From contig NZ_BMCR01000002.1 of the NCBI RefSeq assembly GCF_014635285.1, positions 248,001-312,000 on the forward strand: a stretch of 64,000 bases of DNA, read 5' to 3'. Of this stretch, positions 53,152 through 60,887 are shown piece after piece (position 1 is the stretch's first letter; every line of letters starts with the position of its first letter). The DNA is from Stappia taiwanensis (GTDB taxonomy: Bacteria; Pseudomonadota; Alphaproteobacteria; Rhizobiales; Stappiaceae). The notes under the pieces are model-generated. The model searched no databases. It was not told the origin of the DNA and saw only the letters and a program-made list of their open reading frames with translations. The position numbers and the translations under genes are program-made.

Positions 53152-53484
53152 CTCGCGATCTTTTCGGGCTCGCGGCGAACGCTGCCTTCAGGCGGTGGGC
53201 CTGGCGCGTTCGCGGGTTTTGCTGGTCTTGCACCGGCGGACGATCATCCCCCTGCCGGTCGCCGCGCCGCATCAATATCCCCGTTCAGTCTGATTCGGCG
53301 AGATCTTTTTGAGACCTCGCGCCTCCCCAGCAACCGTAGAGGGATCAGAGTCTTTCGCCCGCCAAGTTCAAATTAACCATAACTCACGTTAACTATATGT
53401 GTTTACACATGCTCTCCCCATACGGCGCTACATTGGCACTGCAACGAGAATACGTTGCGTAAACGCACCAGAAAGGTACGACCA
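53152..53484. promoter_or_regulatory. Divergent neuB / flagellin 1 promoter region
   Basis: These 333 bases become AT-rich from 53360 to 53420. Two TTAAC half-sites (TTAACCAT at 53373-53380; GTTAAC at 53388-53393) resemble CtrA half-boxes with unusual 12-nt spacing. A perfect palindrome follows at 53397-53410. TTGGCAC at 53431-53437 looks like a sigma-54 -24 half but lacks the -12 GC. Confidence 0.5.
53397..53410. repeat. 14-bp palindrome ATGTGT-TT-ACACAT
   Basis: This perfect inverted repeat has 6-bp arms and a 2-nt centre in the flagellin 1 promoter region, 75-88 nt upstream of its start. It is a good candidate operator for a dimeric regulator. Confidence 0.6.
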
Positions 53485-54873
53485 ATGAGCGATGTGACTC
53501 TCTCCGCTGGCGTTCGCCAGAATCTGCTCTCTCTCCAGAAGACCGCCGACATGATGGCGTCGACCCAGAACCGTCTTGCCACCGGCAAGAAGGTCACCTC
53601 GGCGCTGGACAATCCGACGAACTTCTTCACCTCGCAGAATCTGAACTCGCGCGCCAACGAGCTTTCCGGCCTGCTGGATGGCATTTCCAATGCCACCAAG
53701 ACCCTGGAAGCCGCCGACAACGGTATCACCGCCATCACCAAGCTGGTGGAAAGTGCCCAGTCGACCGCCCGTCAGGCTCTGCAGGACGGCGGCGCCGGTG
53801 CCGGTACCGTTGTGGAAAGCTCCTCGTCGATCTCCACCAACGGTCTCACCCCGGCCGCCGGTGAATCGATCCAGGATCAGGCCAACCGCCAGACCCTCTC
53901 GAACCTCGGTTTCGCCGCGGGCGATACCATTACGCTGCAGGCCACCGACACCACGTCGGGTTCTGTGTCGAACATCACCATCACCGTCGGCACCACTCAG
54001 AAGGTTGACGGTTCCGGTGCGGTCACGACCGTGAAGGATGCAGTGGACGTGATCAACGCTTCCGGCGTTGCCACGGCGGAAGTCACCGATGCCGGCAAGC
54101 TCAAGTTTACCGGTAGTGATTCCGACACGCTGAACCTGACGATCACCGACACGGGCGGCGACGCCTCCACGGCGACGACCCAGGCCACCTCGCTGGCCGC
54201 CAGCCTCGGCTTCGGCACCAACTCCAACGTTGACCTGTCCGACCCTGCCGATGGCGACTACGTGGACGCCGGTGAAACCGCCGTCACCTTCACCGACGGT
54301 GCCACCGCCGGTGCAGCCGACACCCTGTCGATCACCACTCAGGCCAACCCGGCCGCGAACTCCACGTCTCGCCAGAAGCTCGTGTCGCAGTACAACGAGA
54401 TCCTCGGCCAGATCGACAAGCTCGCAGCCGACTCCAGCTTCAACGGCACCAACCTGATCAACAACTCCTCCTCCAAGCTGACCGTCTCCTTCAACGAGAA
54501 GCGTGACGCCGGTTCGAAGTCGGAGCTGACGATCAGCGGCAAGGACCTGACCTCGTCCGGTCTCAGCCTGACCAGCGTGTCGAGCCTGAGCGACAGCGAG
54601 GCGAACGCGGCCCTCGACAGCCTCAGCAATGCACTGTCGACCCTGCGCGAGACCTCCTCGACCTTCGGCTCCAACCTCAACACGGTGAGCATCCGCAAGG
54701 ACTTCACCAAGGACCTGATCAACACCCTGCAGACGGGTGCGGACAACCTGGTGCTGGCCGACACCAACGAGGAAGGCGCCAACCTCTTGGCTCTGCAGAC
54801 CCGCCAGTCCCTGTCGACGACGGCCCTGTCGCTGTCCTCGCAGGCCGATCAGGCGGTGCTGCGTCTGCTCTGA
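53485..54873 (+). CDS. Flagellin 1
   Basis: This is a 462-residue filament protein. The conserved N-terminal D0/D1 is MSDVTLSAGVRQNLLSLQKT, with NRLATGKKVTSALDNP. A variable Ser/Thr-rich middle includes a flagellin IN-like motif (GVATAEVTDAGKLKFTGSD, TITDTGGDASTATTQ). The C-terminal D0/D1 is TLQTGADNLVLADTNEEGA, ending AVLRLL. AGAAAGG lies before the ATG. It is the most divergent of the three copies, including its end (RLL instead of RLF). A strong terminator follows. Confidence 0.96.
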   Translation: MSDVTLSAGVRQNLLSLQKTADMMASTQNRLATGKKVTSALDNPTNFFTSQNLNSRANELSGLLDGISNATKTLEAADNGITAITKLVESAQSTARQALQDGGAGAGTVVESSSSISTNGLTPAAGESIQDQANRQTLSNLGFAAGDTITLQATDTTSGSVSNITITVGTTQKVDGSGAVTTVKDAVDVINASGVATAEVTDAGKLKFTGSDSDTLNLTITDTGGDASTATTQATSLAASLGFGTNSNVDLSDPADGDYVDAGETAVTFTDGATAGAADTLSITTQANPAANSTSRQKLVSQYNEILGQIDKLAADSSFNGTNLINNSSSKLTVSFNEKRDAGSKSELTISGKDLTSSGLSLTSVSSLSDSEANAALDSLSNALSTLRETSSTFGSNLNTVSIRKDFTKDLINTLQTGADNLVLADTNEEGANLLALQTRQSLSTTALSLSSQADQAVLRLL

Positions 54874-54898
54874 TCCCAGAGCCGGACCAAGCCTTCAG

Positions 54899-54929
54899 GG
54901 GCGGCGGGGTCATCCCGCCGCCCTTTTTT
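54899..54929 (+). terminator. Terminator of flagellin 1
   Basis: A perfect 10-bp stem (GGGCGGCGGG at 54899-54908, complement at 54914-54923) with a 5-nt loop is followed by six T. Confidence 0.92.
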
Positions 54930-54999
54930 GTGTTCGGCCGCGCATGGTTAGCCAACCCTTTACAAGGCCAGCCAAAATCGCGTTCCCCGTAAAGCGGCA

Positions 55000-55014
55000 T
55001 TAACCTTAATTTAG
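55000..55014. promoter_or_regulatory. CtrA-type box upstream of flagellin 2
   Basis: TTAACCTTAATTTAG is TTAA-N7-TTAG, the same form as the box before flagellin 3. It lies 78 nt upstream of the start codon. Confidence 0.6.
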
Positions 55015-55091
55015 TCTTTGCGCTCCTAGTCTGGCGGCAAGCCTCAGGACGAGGCTTCTCTGATTTTTGGACAGCCAGAAAGGATTTCCGA

Positions 55092-56480
55092 ATGTCCGAC
55101 ATCACCCTTTCCGCCGGTGTGCGCCAGAATCTGCTGACGCTGCAGAGCACCGCAGACATGATGGGCATGACCCAGAACCGCCTTGCCACCGGCAAGAAGG
55201 TCAACTCGGCGCTGGACAACCCGACCAACTTCTTCACCTCCCAGGCTCTGTCGGCCCGCGCCAACGACCTGAACAACCTGCTTGACGGCATCGGCAACGC
55301 CATCAAGACGATCGAGGCCGCCGATAACGGCATCACCGCCATCACCAAGCTGGTGGAGAGCGCCCAGTCGACCGCCCGTCAGGCCCTGCAGGACGGCAGC
55401 GCCGGCTCTGGCACCGTGGTGGAAAGCTCCTCCTCGATCTCGACCAACGGTCTTGCGCCGATCGCCGGTGAATCGATCCAGGATCAGGCCAAGCGCCAGA
55501 CCCTCTCGAACCTTGGCTTTGCCGCAGGCGATACCATCGAGGTGCAGACCACCGACACCGAGACGGGTCAGGTCTCCAGCATCAGCATCAATGTCGGCAC
55601 CACGCAGAAGACCGACGGCTCCGGCCCGGTGTCGACCGTCGCCGACATGCTGGACGTCATCAACGCCTCGGGCACCGTCACTGCGGAAGTCACCGATGCG
55701 GGCAAGCTCAAGCTGACCGGCTCGGACGCCCAGACCGTCAACCTGACGATCACCGACACGGGCGGCGACGCCTCCACGGCAACGACCCAGTCGACCTCGC
55801 TGGCCGCCAGCCTCGGCTTCGGCACCAACACCAACATCGACCTGTCCTCGCCCGCCGATGGCGACTACGTGGATCCCGGTGAAACCGCCGTCACCTTCAC
55901 CGACGGCGCCACCGCCGGTGCGGCCGACGTTCTGTCGATCACCACCCAGGCCAACCCGGCGTCGAACTCCTCGACCCGCCAGAAGCTGGTCACCCAGTTC
56001 AATGACATCCTTGGCCAGATCGACAAGCTCGCCGAGGATTCCAGCTTCAACGGCATCAACCTGATCAACACCTCGTCGTCCAAGCTGACCGTTGCCTTCA
56101 ACGAAAAGCGCGACGCGGCGTCAAAGTCGGAGTTGAAGATCGGTGGTGAGGACCTGACCTCCTCGGGGCTCAACATCACCAAGGCCACCAGCCTCAACGA
56201 CACGGAATCCAACGCCGCGCTCGACGAGTTGGCCAACGCTCTGATCACCCTGCGTGAGGCCGGATCGAAGTTCGGTTCGAGCCTCTCCACGGTGCAGATC
56301 CGCAAGGACTACACCAAGGCGTCGATCAACACCCTGCAGACGGGTGCGGACAACCTGGTGCTGGCCGATACCAACGAGGAAGGTGCCAACCTCTTGGCCC
56401 TGCAGACCCGCCAGCAGCTCTCGACCACGGCGCTGTCCATGGCCTCCCAGGCCGACCAGGCGGTGCTGCGGCTCTTCTAA
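55092..56480 (+). CDS. Flagellin 2
   Basis: This is a 462-residue flagellin closely matching copy 3 (MSDITLSAGVRQNLLTLQST; VDLSS-type central block DLSSPADGDYVDPGETAV; end QADQAVLRLF). It has conserved polymerisation ends and a variable Ser/Thr/Asp-rich core. The 16-nt leader AAAGGATTTCCGAATG is identical to that of flagellin 3 and may bind FlbT, which in Caulobacter acts on flagellin mRNA leaders. It has its own box and terminator, so it is probably monocistronic. Confidence 0.96.
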   Translation: MSDITLSAGVRQNLLTLQSTADMMGMTQNRLATGKKVNSALDNPTNFFTSQALSARANDLNNLLDGIGNAIKTIEAADNGITAITKLVESAQSTARQALQDGSAGSGTVVESSSSISTNGLAPIAGESIQDQAKRQTLSNLGFAAGDTIEVQTTDTETGQVSSISINVGTTQKTDGSGPVSTVADMLDVINASGTVTAEVTDAGKLKLTGSDAQTVNLTITDTGGDASTATTQSTSLAASLGFGTNTNIDLSSPADGDYVDPGETAVTFTDGATAGAADVLSITTQANPASNSSTRQKLVTQFNDILGQIDKLAEDSSFNGINLINTSSSKLTVAFNEKRDAASKSELKIGGEDLTSSGLNITKATSLNDTESNAALDELANALITLREAGSKFGSSLSTVQIRKDYTKASINTLQTGADNLVLADTNEEGANLLALQTRQQLSTTALSMASQADQAVLRLF

Positions 56481-56512
56481 GAGACGAACGCATCACCCGA
56501 ATCACGACGCAG

Positions 56513-56543
56513 AGGCGGCGGGAGAAATCCCGCCGTCTTTTTT
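56513..56543 (+). terminator. Terminator of flagellin 2
   Basis: The stem CGGCGGGA (56516-56523) / TCCCGCCG (56528-56535) with a 4-nt loop is followed by TCTTTTTT. It is similar in sequence to the flagellin 1 terminator. Confidence 0.85.
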
Positions 56544-56612
56544 GTTGTTTTTGCAATTATGGTGAAGAATTCCTTGCTCTCTGCCGCATTTTGGGAGGGC
56601 TTCCGCGCCTTG

Positions 56613-56627
56613 TTAACGTCTTGTTAG
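56613..56627. promoter_or_regulatory. CtrA-type box upstream of flagellin 3
   Basis: TTAACGTCTTGTTAG is TTAA-N7-TTAG, one mismatch from the CtrA full site. It lies 79 nt upstream of the start codon, matching the position before flagellin 2. Confidence 0.62.
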
Positions 56628-56705
56628 TAAATCGCGTAAGAAGCTGCAAAAAATCTCAGGAAGAGAGACTCGCGCCGATCCTGGACGGCCTGAAAGGATT
56701 TCCGA

Positions 56706-58094
56706 ATGCCCGATATCACCCTTTCCGCCGGTGTGCGCCAGAACCTGCTGACGCTGCAGAACACCGCAGACATGATGGCCACCACCCAGAACCGTCTTGC
56801 CACCGGCAAGAAGGTCAACTCGGCGCTGGACAACCCGACCAACTTCTTCACCGCCCAGTCCCTGTCGGCCCGTGCCAACGACCTTGACGCCCTGCTTGAC
56901 GGCATCAGCAACGCCATCAAGACGATCGAGGCCGCCGACAACGGCATCACCGCTATCACCAAGCTGGTGGAAAGCGCCCAGTCGACCGCCCGTCAGGCGC
57001 TGCAGGACGGCGGAGCCGGTGCCGGCACCGTGGTCGAGAGCTCCTCCTCGATCTCGACCAACGGCCTTGCGCCCATTGCCGGTGAATCGATCCAGGATCA
57101 AGCCAAGCGCCAGACCTTCGCCAACCTCGGCTTTGCCGCCGGCGACACCATCCAGGTGCAGACCACCGACACCAACACCGGCACGGTCTCGAATTTCGAC
57201 ATCGTCATCGGCACCACCCAGAAGACCGACGGCTCCGGTCCGGTGACCACCGTCGCCGATGCGCTGGACGTCATCAACGCCTCGGGCATCGTTACCGCGG
57301 AAGTCACCGATGCGGGCAAGCTCAAGCTGACCGGCTCGGATGCCCAGACCGTCAACCTGACGATCACCGACACGGGCGGCGACGCCTCCACGGCGACGAC
57401 CCAGGCCACCTCGCTGGCCGCCTCGCTGGGTTTTGGCAGCAACACCAACGTTGACCTGTCCTCACCCGCCGATGGCGACTACGTGGATGCCGGCGAAACC
57501 GCCGTCAGCTTCACCGATGGTGCCACGGCCGGTGCGGCCGACGTTCTGTCGATCACCACCCAGGCCAATCCGGCCGCCAACTCCTCGACCCGTCAGAAGC
57601 TGGTCACCCAGTTCAACGACATTCTTGGCCAGATCGACAAGCTCGCCGGCGATGCAAGCTTCAACGGCATCAACCTGATCAACAGCTCCTCGTCCAAGCT
57701 GACCGTTGCCTTCAACGAAAAGCGCGATGCGGCCACCAAGTCGGAGCTGAAGCTGACCGGTGAGGATCTGACCTCCTCCGGGCTCAACATAACCCACACC
57801 ACCAGCCTCAACGACTCGGAAGCCAACGCCGCGCTCGATGAGTTGGCCAACGCGCTGATCACCCTGCGTGAGGCCGGCTCGAAATTCGGCTCCAGCCTGT
57901 CGATGGTGCAGATCCGCAAGGATTACACCAAGGCCGCGATCAACACCCTGCAGACGGGTGCGGACAACCTGGTGCTGGCCGATACCAACGAGGAAGGCGC
58001 CAACCTCTTGGCCCTGCAGACCCGCCAGCAGCTCTCCACCACGGCGCTGTCCATGGCCTCCCAGGCCGACCAGGCAGTGCTGCGGCTCTTCTAA
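56706..58094 (+). CDS. Flagellin 3
   Basis: This 462-residue flagellin is nearly the same as copy 2 over most of its length (MPDITLSAGVRQNLLTLQNT, end QADQAVLRLF). Differences cluster in the core (TNTGTVSNFDIVIGTTQKTD; GITHTT-like NITHTTSLNDSEANAALDEL). It has the identical leader AAAGGATTTCCGAATG. The gene is followed by a weaker hairpin and then by flbT, so some readthrough to flbT is possible. Confidence 0.96.
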   Translation: MPDITLSAGVRQNLLTLQNTADMMATTQNRLATGKKVNSALDNPTNFFTAQSLSARANDLDALLDGISNAIKTIEAADNGITAITKLVESAQSTARQALQDGGAGAGTVVESSSSISTNGLAPIAGESIQDQAKRQTFANLGFAAGDTIQVQTTDTNTGTVSNFDIVIGTTQKTDGSGPVTTVADALDVINASGIVTAEVTDAGKLKLTGSDAQTVNLTITDTGGDASTATTQATSLAASLGFGSNTNVDLSSPADGDYVDAGETAVSFTDGATAGAADVLSITTQANPAANSSTRQKLVTQFNDILGQIDKLAGDASFNGINLINSSSSKLTVAFNEKRDAATKSELKLTGEDLTSSGLNITHTTSLNDSEANAALDELANALITLREAGSKFGSSLSMVQIRKDYTKAAINTLQTGADNLVLADTNEEGANLLALQTRQQLSTTALSMASQADQAVLRLF

Positions 58095-58128
58095 TAAGCA
58101 CCTGGTCCACGATGGCTCCAGAACCTCG

Positions 58129-58155
58129 GGGCGGCGATCCATTCGCCGCCCTATT
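58129..58155 (+). terminator. Hairpin after flagellin 3
   Basis: GGGCGGCG (58129-58136) pairs with CGCCGCCC (58144-58151) around a 7-nt loop, followed by only TATTC. It is weaker than the other two flagellin terminators. Confidence 0.6.
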
Positions 58156-58292
58156 CGCGCTGACCCCAAGCGCGCACTCCCAAAGTATAGTTACCAGGTA
58201 ATTATTTCCCACCGCGCAATATGCGCACAAAAAATCTAGTTGAGATTCAGTTTATTCTTGATTGACGTCTACGCCTATGCGACCGTCACTCT

Positions 58293-58787
58293 ATGGCTCT
58301 CAAGATTGAACTCCGCCCCCGCGAACGATTCATCGTCGGCTCCACGGTCATCACCAATGGAGATCACCGCACGCATATCTTCATCGAGGGCAAGGAACCG
58401 CTCCTGCGTGAGAAAGACATCTACACGGCGGAAACCGCCAACACGCCGGCGAAGCGGATCTATCTGGCGGTCCAGTTGATGTACCTCAACCAGGATATCG
58501 AGAGCCACAGGGAAATCTACTTTGAGTTGATAGACGATTTCATCCGGGCAGCTCCAAGTACCATCAAGCTCGTTGACGCCATCAACAATGAGATCTTAAC
58601 CGGATCGCTCTACGGTGCCTTGAAACGGGCACGCGACCTGGTTGAATGTGAACGGGAACTGATCGAGAATGTACAATCTGGCCACCGCAGCATACCAGCA
58701 GACAACCCAATCGACGGTCAATCCGAGGGAGCTGGAAGCGACACTTCTTCTGAAGGCGGCGGCCCGTCTTCAGGCGGTCAAGGATGA
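58293..58787 (+). CDS. flbT: Flagellin-mRNA regulator FlbT, extended C-terminus
   Basis: This is a 164-residue protein. The core (1-130) matches FlbT: LKIELRPRERFIVGSTVITN, PLLREKDIYTAETANTPAKR, and IYLAVQLMYLNQDIESHREI with a helical end. In Caulobacter FlbT destabilises flagellin mRNA before hook completion. The last 35 residues are low-complexity (DGQSEGAGSDTSSEGGGPSS) and lie inside the 5' part of flaF in another frame. A weak CtrA-like box TTACCAGGTAATTAT (58191-58205) precedes it. Confidence 0.92.
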   Translation: MALKIELRPRERFIVGSTVITNGDHRTHIFIEGKEPLLREKDIYTAETANTPAKRIYLAVQLMYLNQDIESHREIYFELIDDFIRAAPSTIKLVDAINNEILTGSLYGALKRARDLVECERELIENVQSGHRSIPADNPIDGQSEGAGSDTSSEGGGPSSGGQG

Positions 58788-59037
58788 TTGGGACACCGGC
58801 GGGCCGGTGACGCTCGATGAGGCGCTGTCCTACAACCGTCGTCTGTGGACCATTCTCGCCACCTCGGTCACCAGCCAGGACAACCCGCTTCCGCTGGAAG
58901 TGAAGCAGAACCTTGGCTCGCTCGGCGCCTTCATCCTCAAGCACACGCTGGACGTGATGACCGATCCCAAGCCGGAACGGCTGACCACGCTGATCTCGAT
59001 CAACCGCAACATCGCCCAGGGCCTGCGCGGCGGCTGA
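58669..59037 (+). CDS. flaF: Flagellin secretion regulator FlaF
   Basis: This is a 122-residue protein. ATAAYQQTTQSTVNPRELEA, then ALSYNRRLWTILATSVTSQD and LGSLGAFILKHTLDVMTD, match FlaF, which binds flagellin and is required for its secretion. The ATG at 58669 lies inside flbT, so the genes overlap by 119 nt in different frames. No clear ribosome binding site is visible, suggesting coupling or reinitiation. Confidence 0.92.
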   Translation: MYNLATAAYQQTTQSTVNPRELEATLLLKAAARLQAVKDDWDTGGPVTLDEALSYNRRLWTILATSVTSQDNPLPLEVKQNLGSLGAFILKHTLDVMTDPKPERLTTLISINRNIAQGLRGG

Positions 59038-59343
59038 GCCGCGCCGGTCGGCCTCACCCGAGAGGGTCACCCAGCATCCATTGCCCGGCGCACAACGCAG
59101 CGCCCTGCCTGCGGGCCACAAAGGTCCGCAGCCGTGCTGAAGCGCAATCGCTTCAGCACTCATGCTCTTTCCCGATATCTCGCTGAACTCTCGATGCCTT
59201 CCGGCGCAGCGCGCCCGGTTACCGCATCATGACGGCATTCTCGCCGCATCGCCGCAGGCGACGACGCCCCGCCTGGCAGGGGCCAGGCATGACCAGCACC
59301 GCTTGAGCCGGAGCCGCCAGGCGAGCGGCGCTGAACGCCGCCC
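59038..59343. other. Intergenic region between convergent flaF and flgL
   Basis: These 306 bases between converging genes hold one strong hairpin (59134-59159) and no supportable gene. The stretch 59161-59340 is GC-rich and shows only chance open frames. Confidence 0.6.
59134..59159. repeat. 11-bp perfect hairpin GTGCTGAAGCG (REP-like)
   Basis: GTGCTGAAGCG (59134-59144), the loop CAAT, and its exact complement (59149-59159) form a symmetric hairpin without a T-run. It sits midway between converging genes and could be a bidirectional terminator or a dispersed palindromic element of the genome. Confidence 0.7.
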
Positions 59344-60879
59344 TTATAGGTACTTCGACAAGGACATGTTCAAGGTGATGCTGGTCGCCTGATAGCTGAT
59401 CTCAAGGGTGTTGCGCAGCGTGAGAAGCTGCATGGACACCTCTTCCTTGTTGATGCCCTCAATGCCGTCGATCATCGCCTTGGCGGCACCTTCCGCCACC
59501 CGGTGGCGGCCCTCCGCGTCCTTTACCGTCCGCTGCACCGAGGCGAATTCCATGTGGTTCTGGCGAATGCCCGAAGCTTCCGCCCCCGGCGGGGTCAGCC
59601 CGTCGTTCACCCGCTGCGCCATCTCCTGATAGAACTTGTCGTTCTGCGGCTGGCCTGCGGAAAAATCCGCCGCCACCAGCACCGCCAGTGACTGCACCAC
59701 CGTCCGGTAGCCGTCCTCGTTGGCGCGGGCGCCGTAGTTGACCGAGAGGTTCTCGTCCACCCGGGCAGAGGAATCCTTGCGCGGATCACCTGCGGAATTG
59801 TCGCCGGTGTACCAGCTGACCGTATCCCCGGTGCCATCCCGCAAGCTGGTCGCGGTCGAGAAATCCACCGGCGGACCTGCGCTCGGCACCACCCGGGCCA
59901 TCGGCTGATAGCCCGGCGGCACCGGCGACTTCGGCGCCGTGTCGAAGAAGGCTTCGCCAGCGCGGATGCTGGAGGCCGCCTTCAGTTCCGTGCCCGCCGC
60001 CACGCTCAGGGCCGTGTCGAGTGCATCCTTGAAGAACTGCGCCGTGTCATCAGGCGTCGCACCGCGCTGGAAGGTGATGTCCGGATCGTCCTCCCCGCCG
60101 GCCACGCCAAGCGTCAACTCGCTCTGGCTGCCATCGGGCAGGGTCAGGAACACCCGGATCGCCTGCCCCGGCTCCGGCTGCCCGGTGAAATCGACATCCA
60201 GCGAGGCCGGCGGCCCGGCGGTCTGGTTGACCGTGACATTGCTGGCGCCGGAGGCGACGCTGTCGATCTTGAAGCCGAAGGGATGGGTCCCGTCCTCGGC
60301 CAGCGTCACCTGGGATCCGGTGCGGGATGTGGTCATCCGGCCGTTGTCGAGCGGACCCAGATCCGCCTGATTGTATTCGTCGATCACGGTCTTCAGGCCG
60401 GCATAGTTGCCGTCGCCATCCAGAATATGATCGAGGCTCTGCACCGGCAGCGTATCCGCGGCCTTGCCGGAGAACAGGTAGCGCCCGCCGACATCGGTGT
60501 TGAGATGGGCCATGAACTCGCGCAGCGAAATCTCGGCCGCCGACTGCGAGGAGGTGCGGCCATTGCCGAACAACTCGAAATTGTTGCGATCCGCCGCCTG
60601 CTTGCCCTCGCTGCGAATGGCTTCCAGTCGTTCACTGGTCTTGTCCAGCGTGTCGAGCCGCAGATTGGCGATCTGGATGGTCTGCTTGTAGACCCCGAGC
60701 TCGGAAAGCTGCTGCTTCAGCGACAGGTCGAGAACCCGTTCCGAACCGAGCCCGCCATAGGTGTCGGATTTCAGGTTGGTGCCGAGCTGCCGCCCCAGGT
60801 CATCCATCTGCGTGCGCAGGTTGGTCAGATAGGACACCTGGCGCGGCAGGCCATAACCGCCATAGGGATTGATCGCCAT
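59344..60879 (-). CDS. flgL: Hook-filament junction protein FlgL (HAP3), long form
   Basis: This is a 511-residue flagellin-like protein, longer than the usual 300-350. The N-terminal LRTQMDDLGRQLGTNLKSDT and the C-terminal EEVSMQLLTLRNTLEISYQA, then TSITLNMSLSKYL, form the axial coiled coil. The central region (about 170-390) is a long beta-rich insert (FKIDSVASGASNVTVNQT; FLTLPDGSQSELTLGVAGG). The ATG at 60879 is chosen; a GTG at 60888 overlapping the flgK stop (TAGTG) is also possible. It is third in flgE-flgK-flgL. Confidence 0.92.
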   Translation of the reverse strand: MAINPYGGYGLPRQVSYLTNLRTQMDDLGRQLGTNLKSDTYGGLGSERVLDLSLKQQLSELGVYKQTIQIANLRLDTLDKTSERLEAIRSEGKQAADRNNFELFGNGRTSSQSAAEISLREFMAHLNTDVGGRYLFSGKAADTLPVQSLDHILDGDGNYAGLKTVIDEYNQADLGPLDNGRMTTSRTGSQVTLAEDGTHPFGFKIDSVASGASNVTVNQTAGPPASLDVDFTGQPEPGQAIRVFLTLPDGSQSELTLGVAGGEDDPDITFQRGATPDDTAQFFKDALDTALSVAAGTELKAASSIRAGEAFFDTAPKSPVPPGYQPMARVVPSAGPPVDFSTATSLRDGTGDTVSWYTGDNSAGDPRKDSSARVDENLSVNYGARANEDGYRTVVQSLAVLVAADFSAGQPQNDKFYQEMAQRVNDGLTPPGAEASGIRQNHMEFASVQRTVKDAEGRHRVAEGAAKAMIDGIEGINKEEVSMQLLTLRNTLEISYQATSITLNMSLSKYL

Positions 60880-60887
60880 CGTCGTCA

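Noticed and set aside
53430-53446. Sigma-54 promoter for flagellin 1
   Set aside because: TGGCAC is present but no GC occurs at the required 10-nt spacing.
53485-58094. Assembly duplication of one flagellin gene
   Set aside because: The three copies differ in many codons, in their leaders and in their terminators, so they are real separate genes.
58293-58787. flbT tail as a sign of a sequencing frameshift
   Set aside because: The core reads without interruption and flaF is intact in its own frame; no shift would improve either protein.
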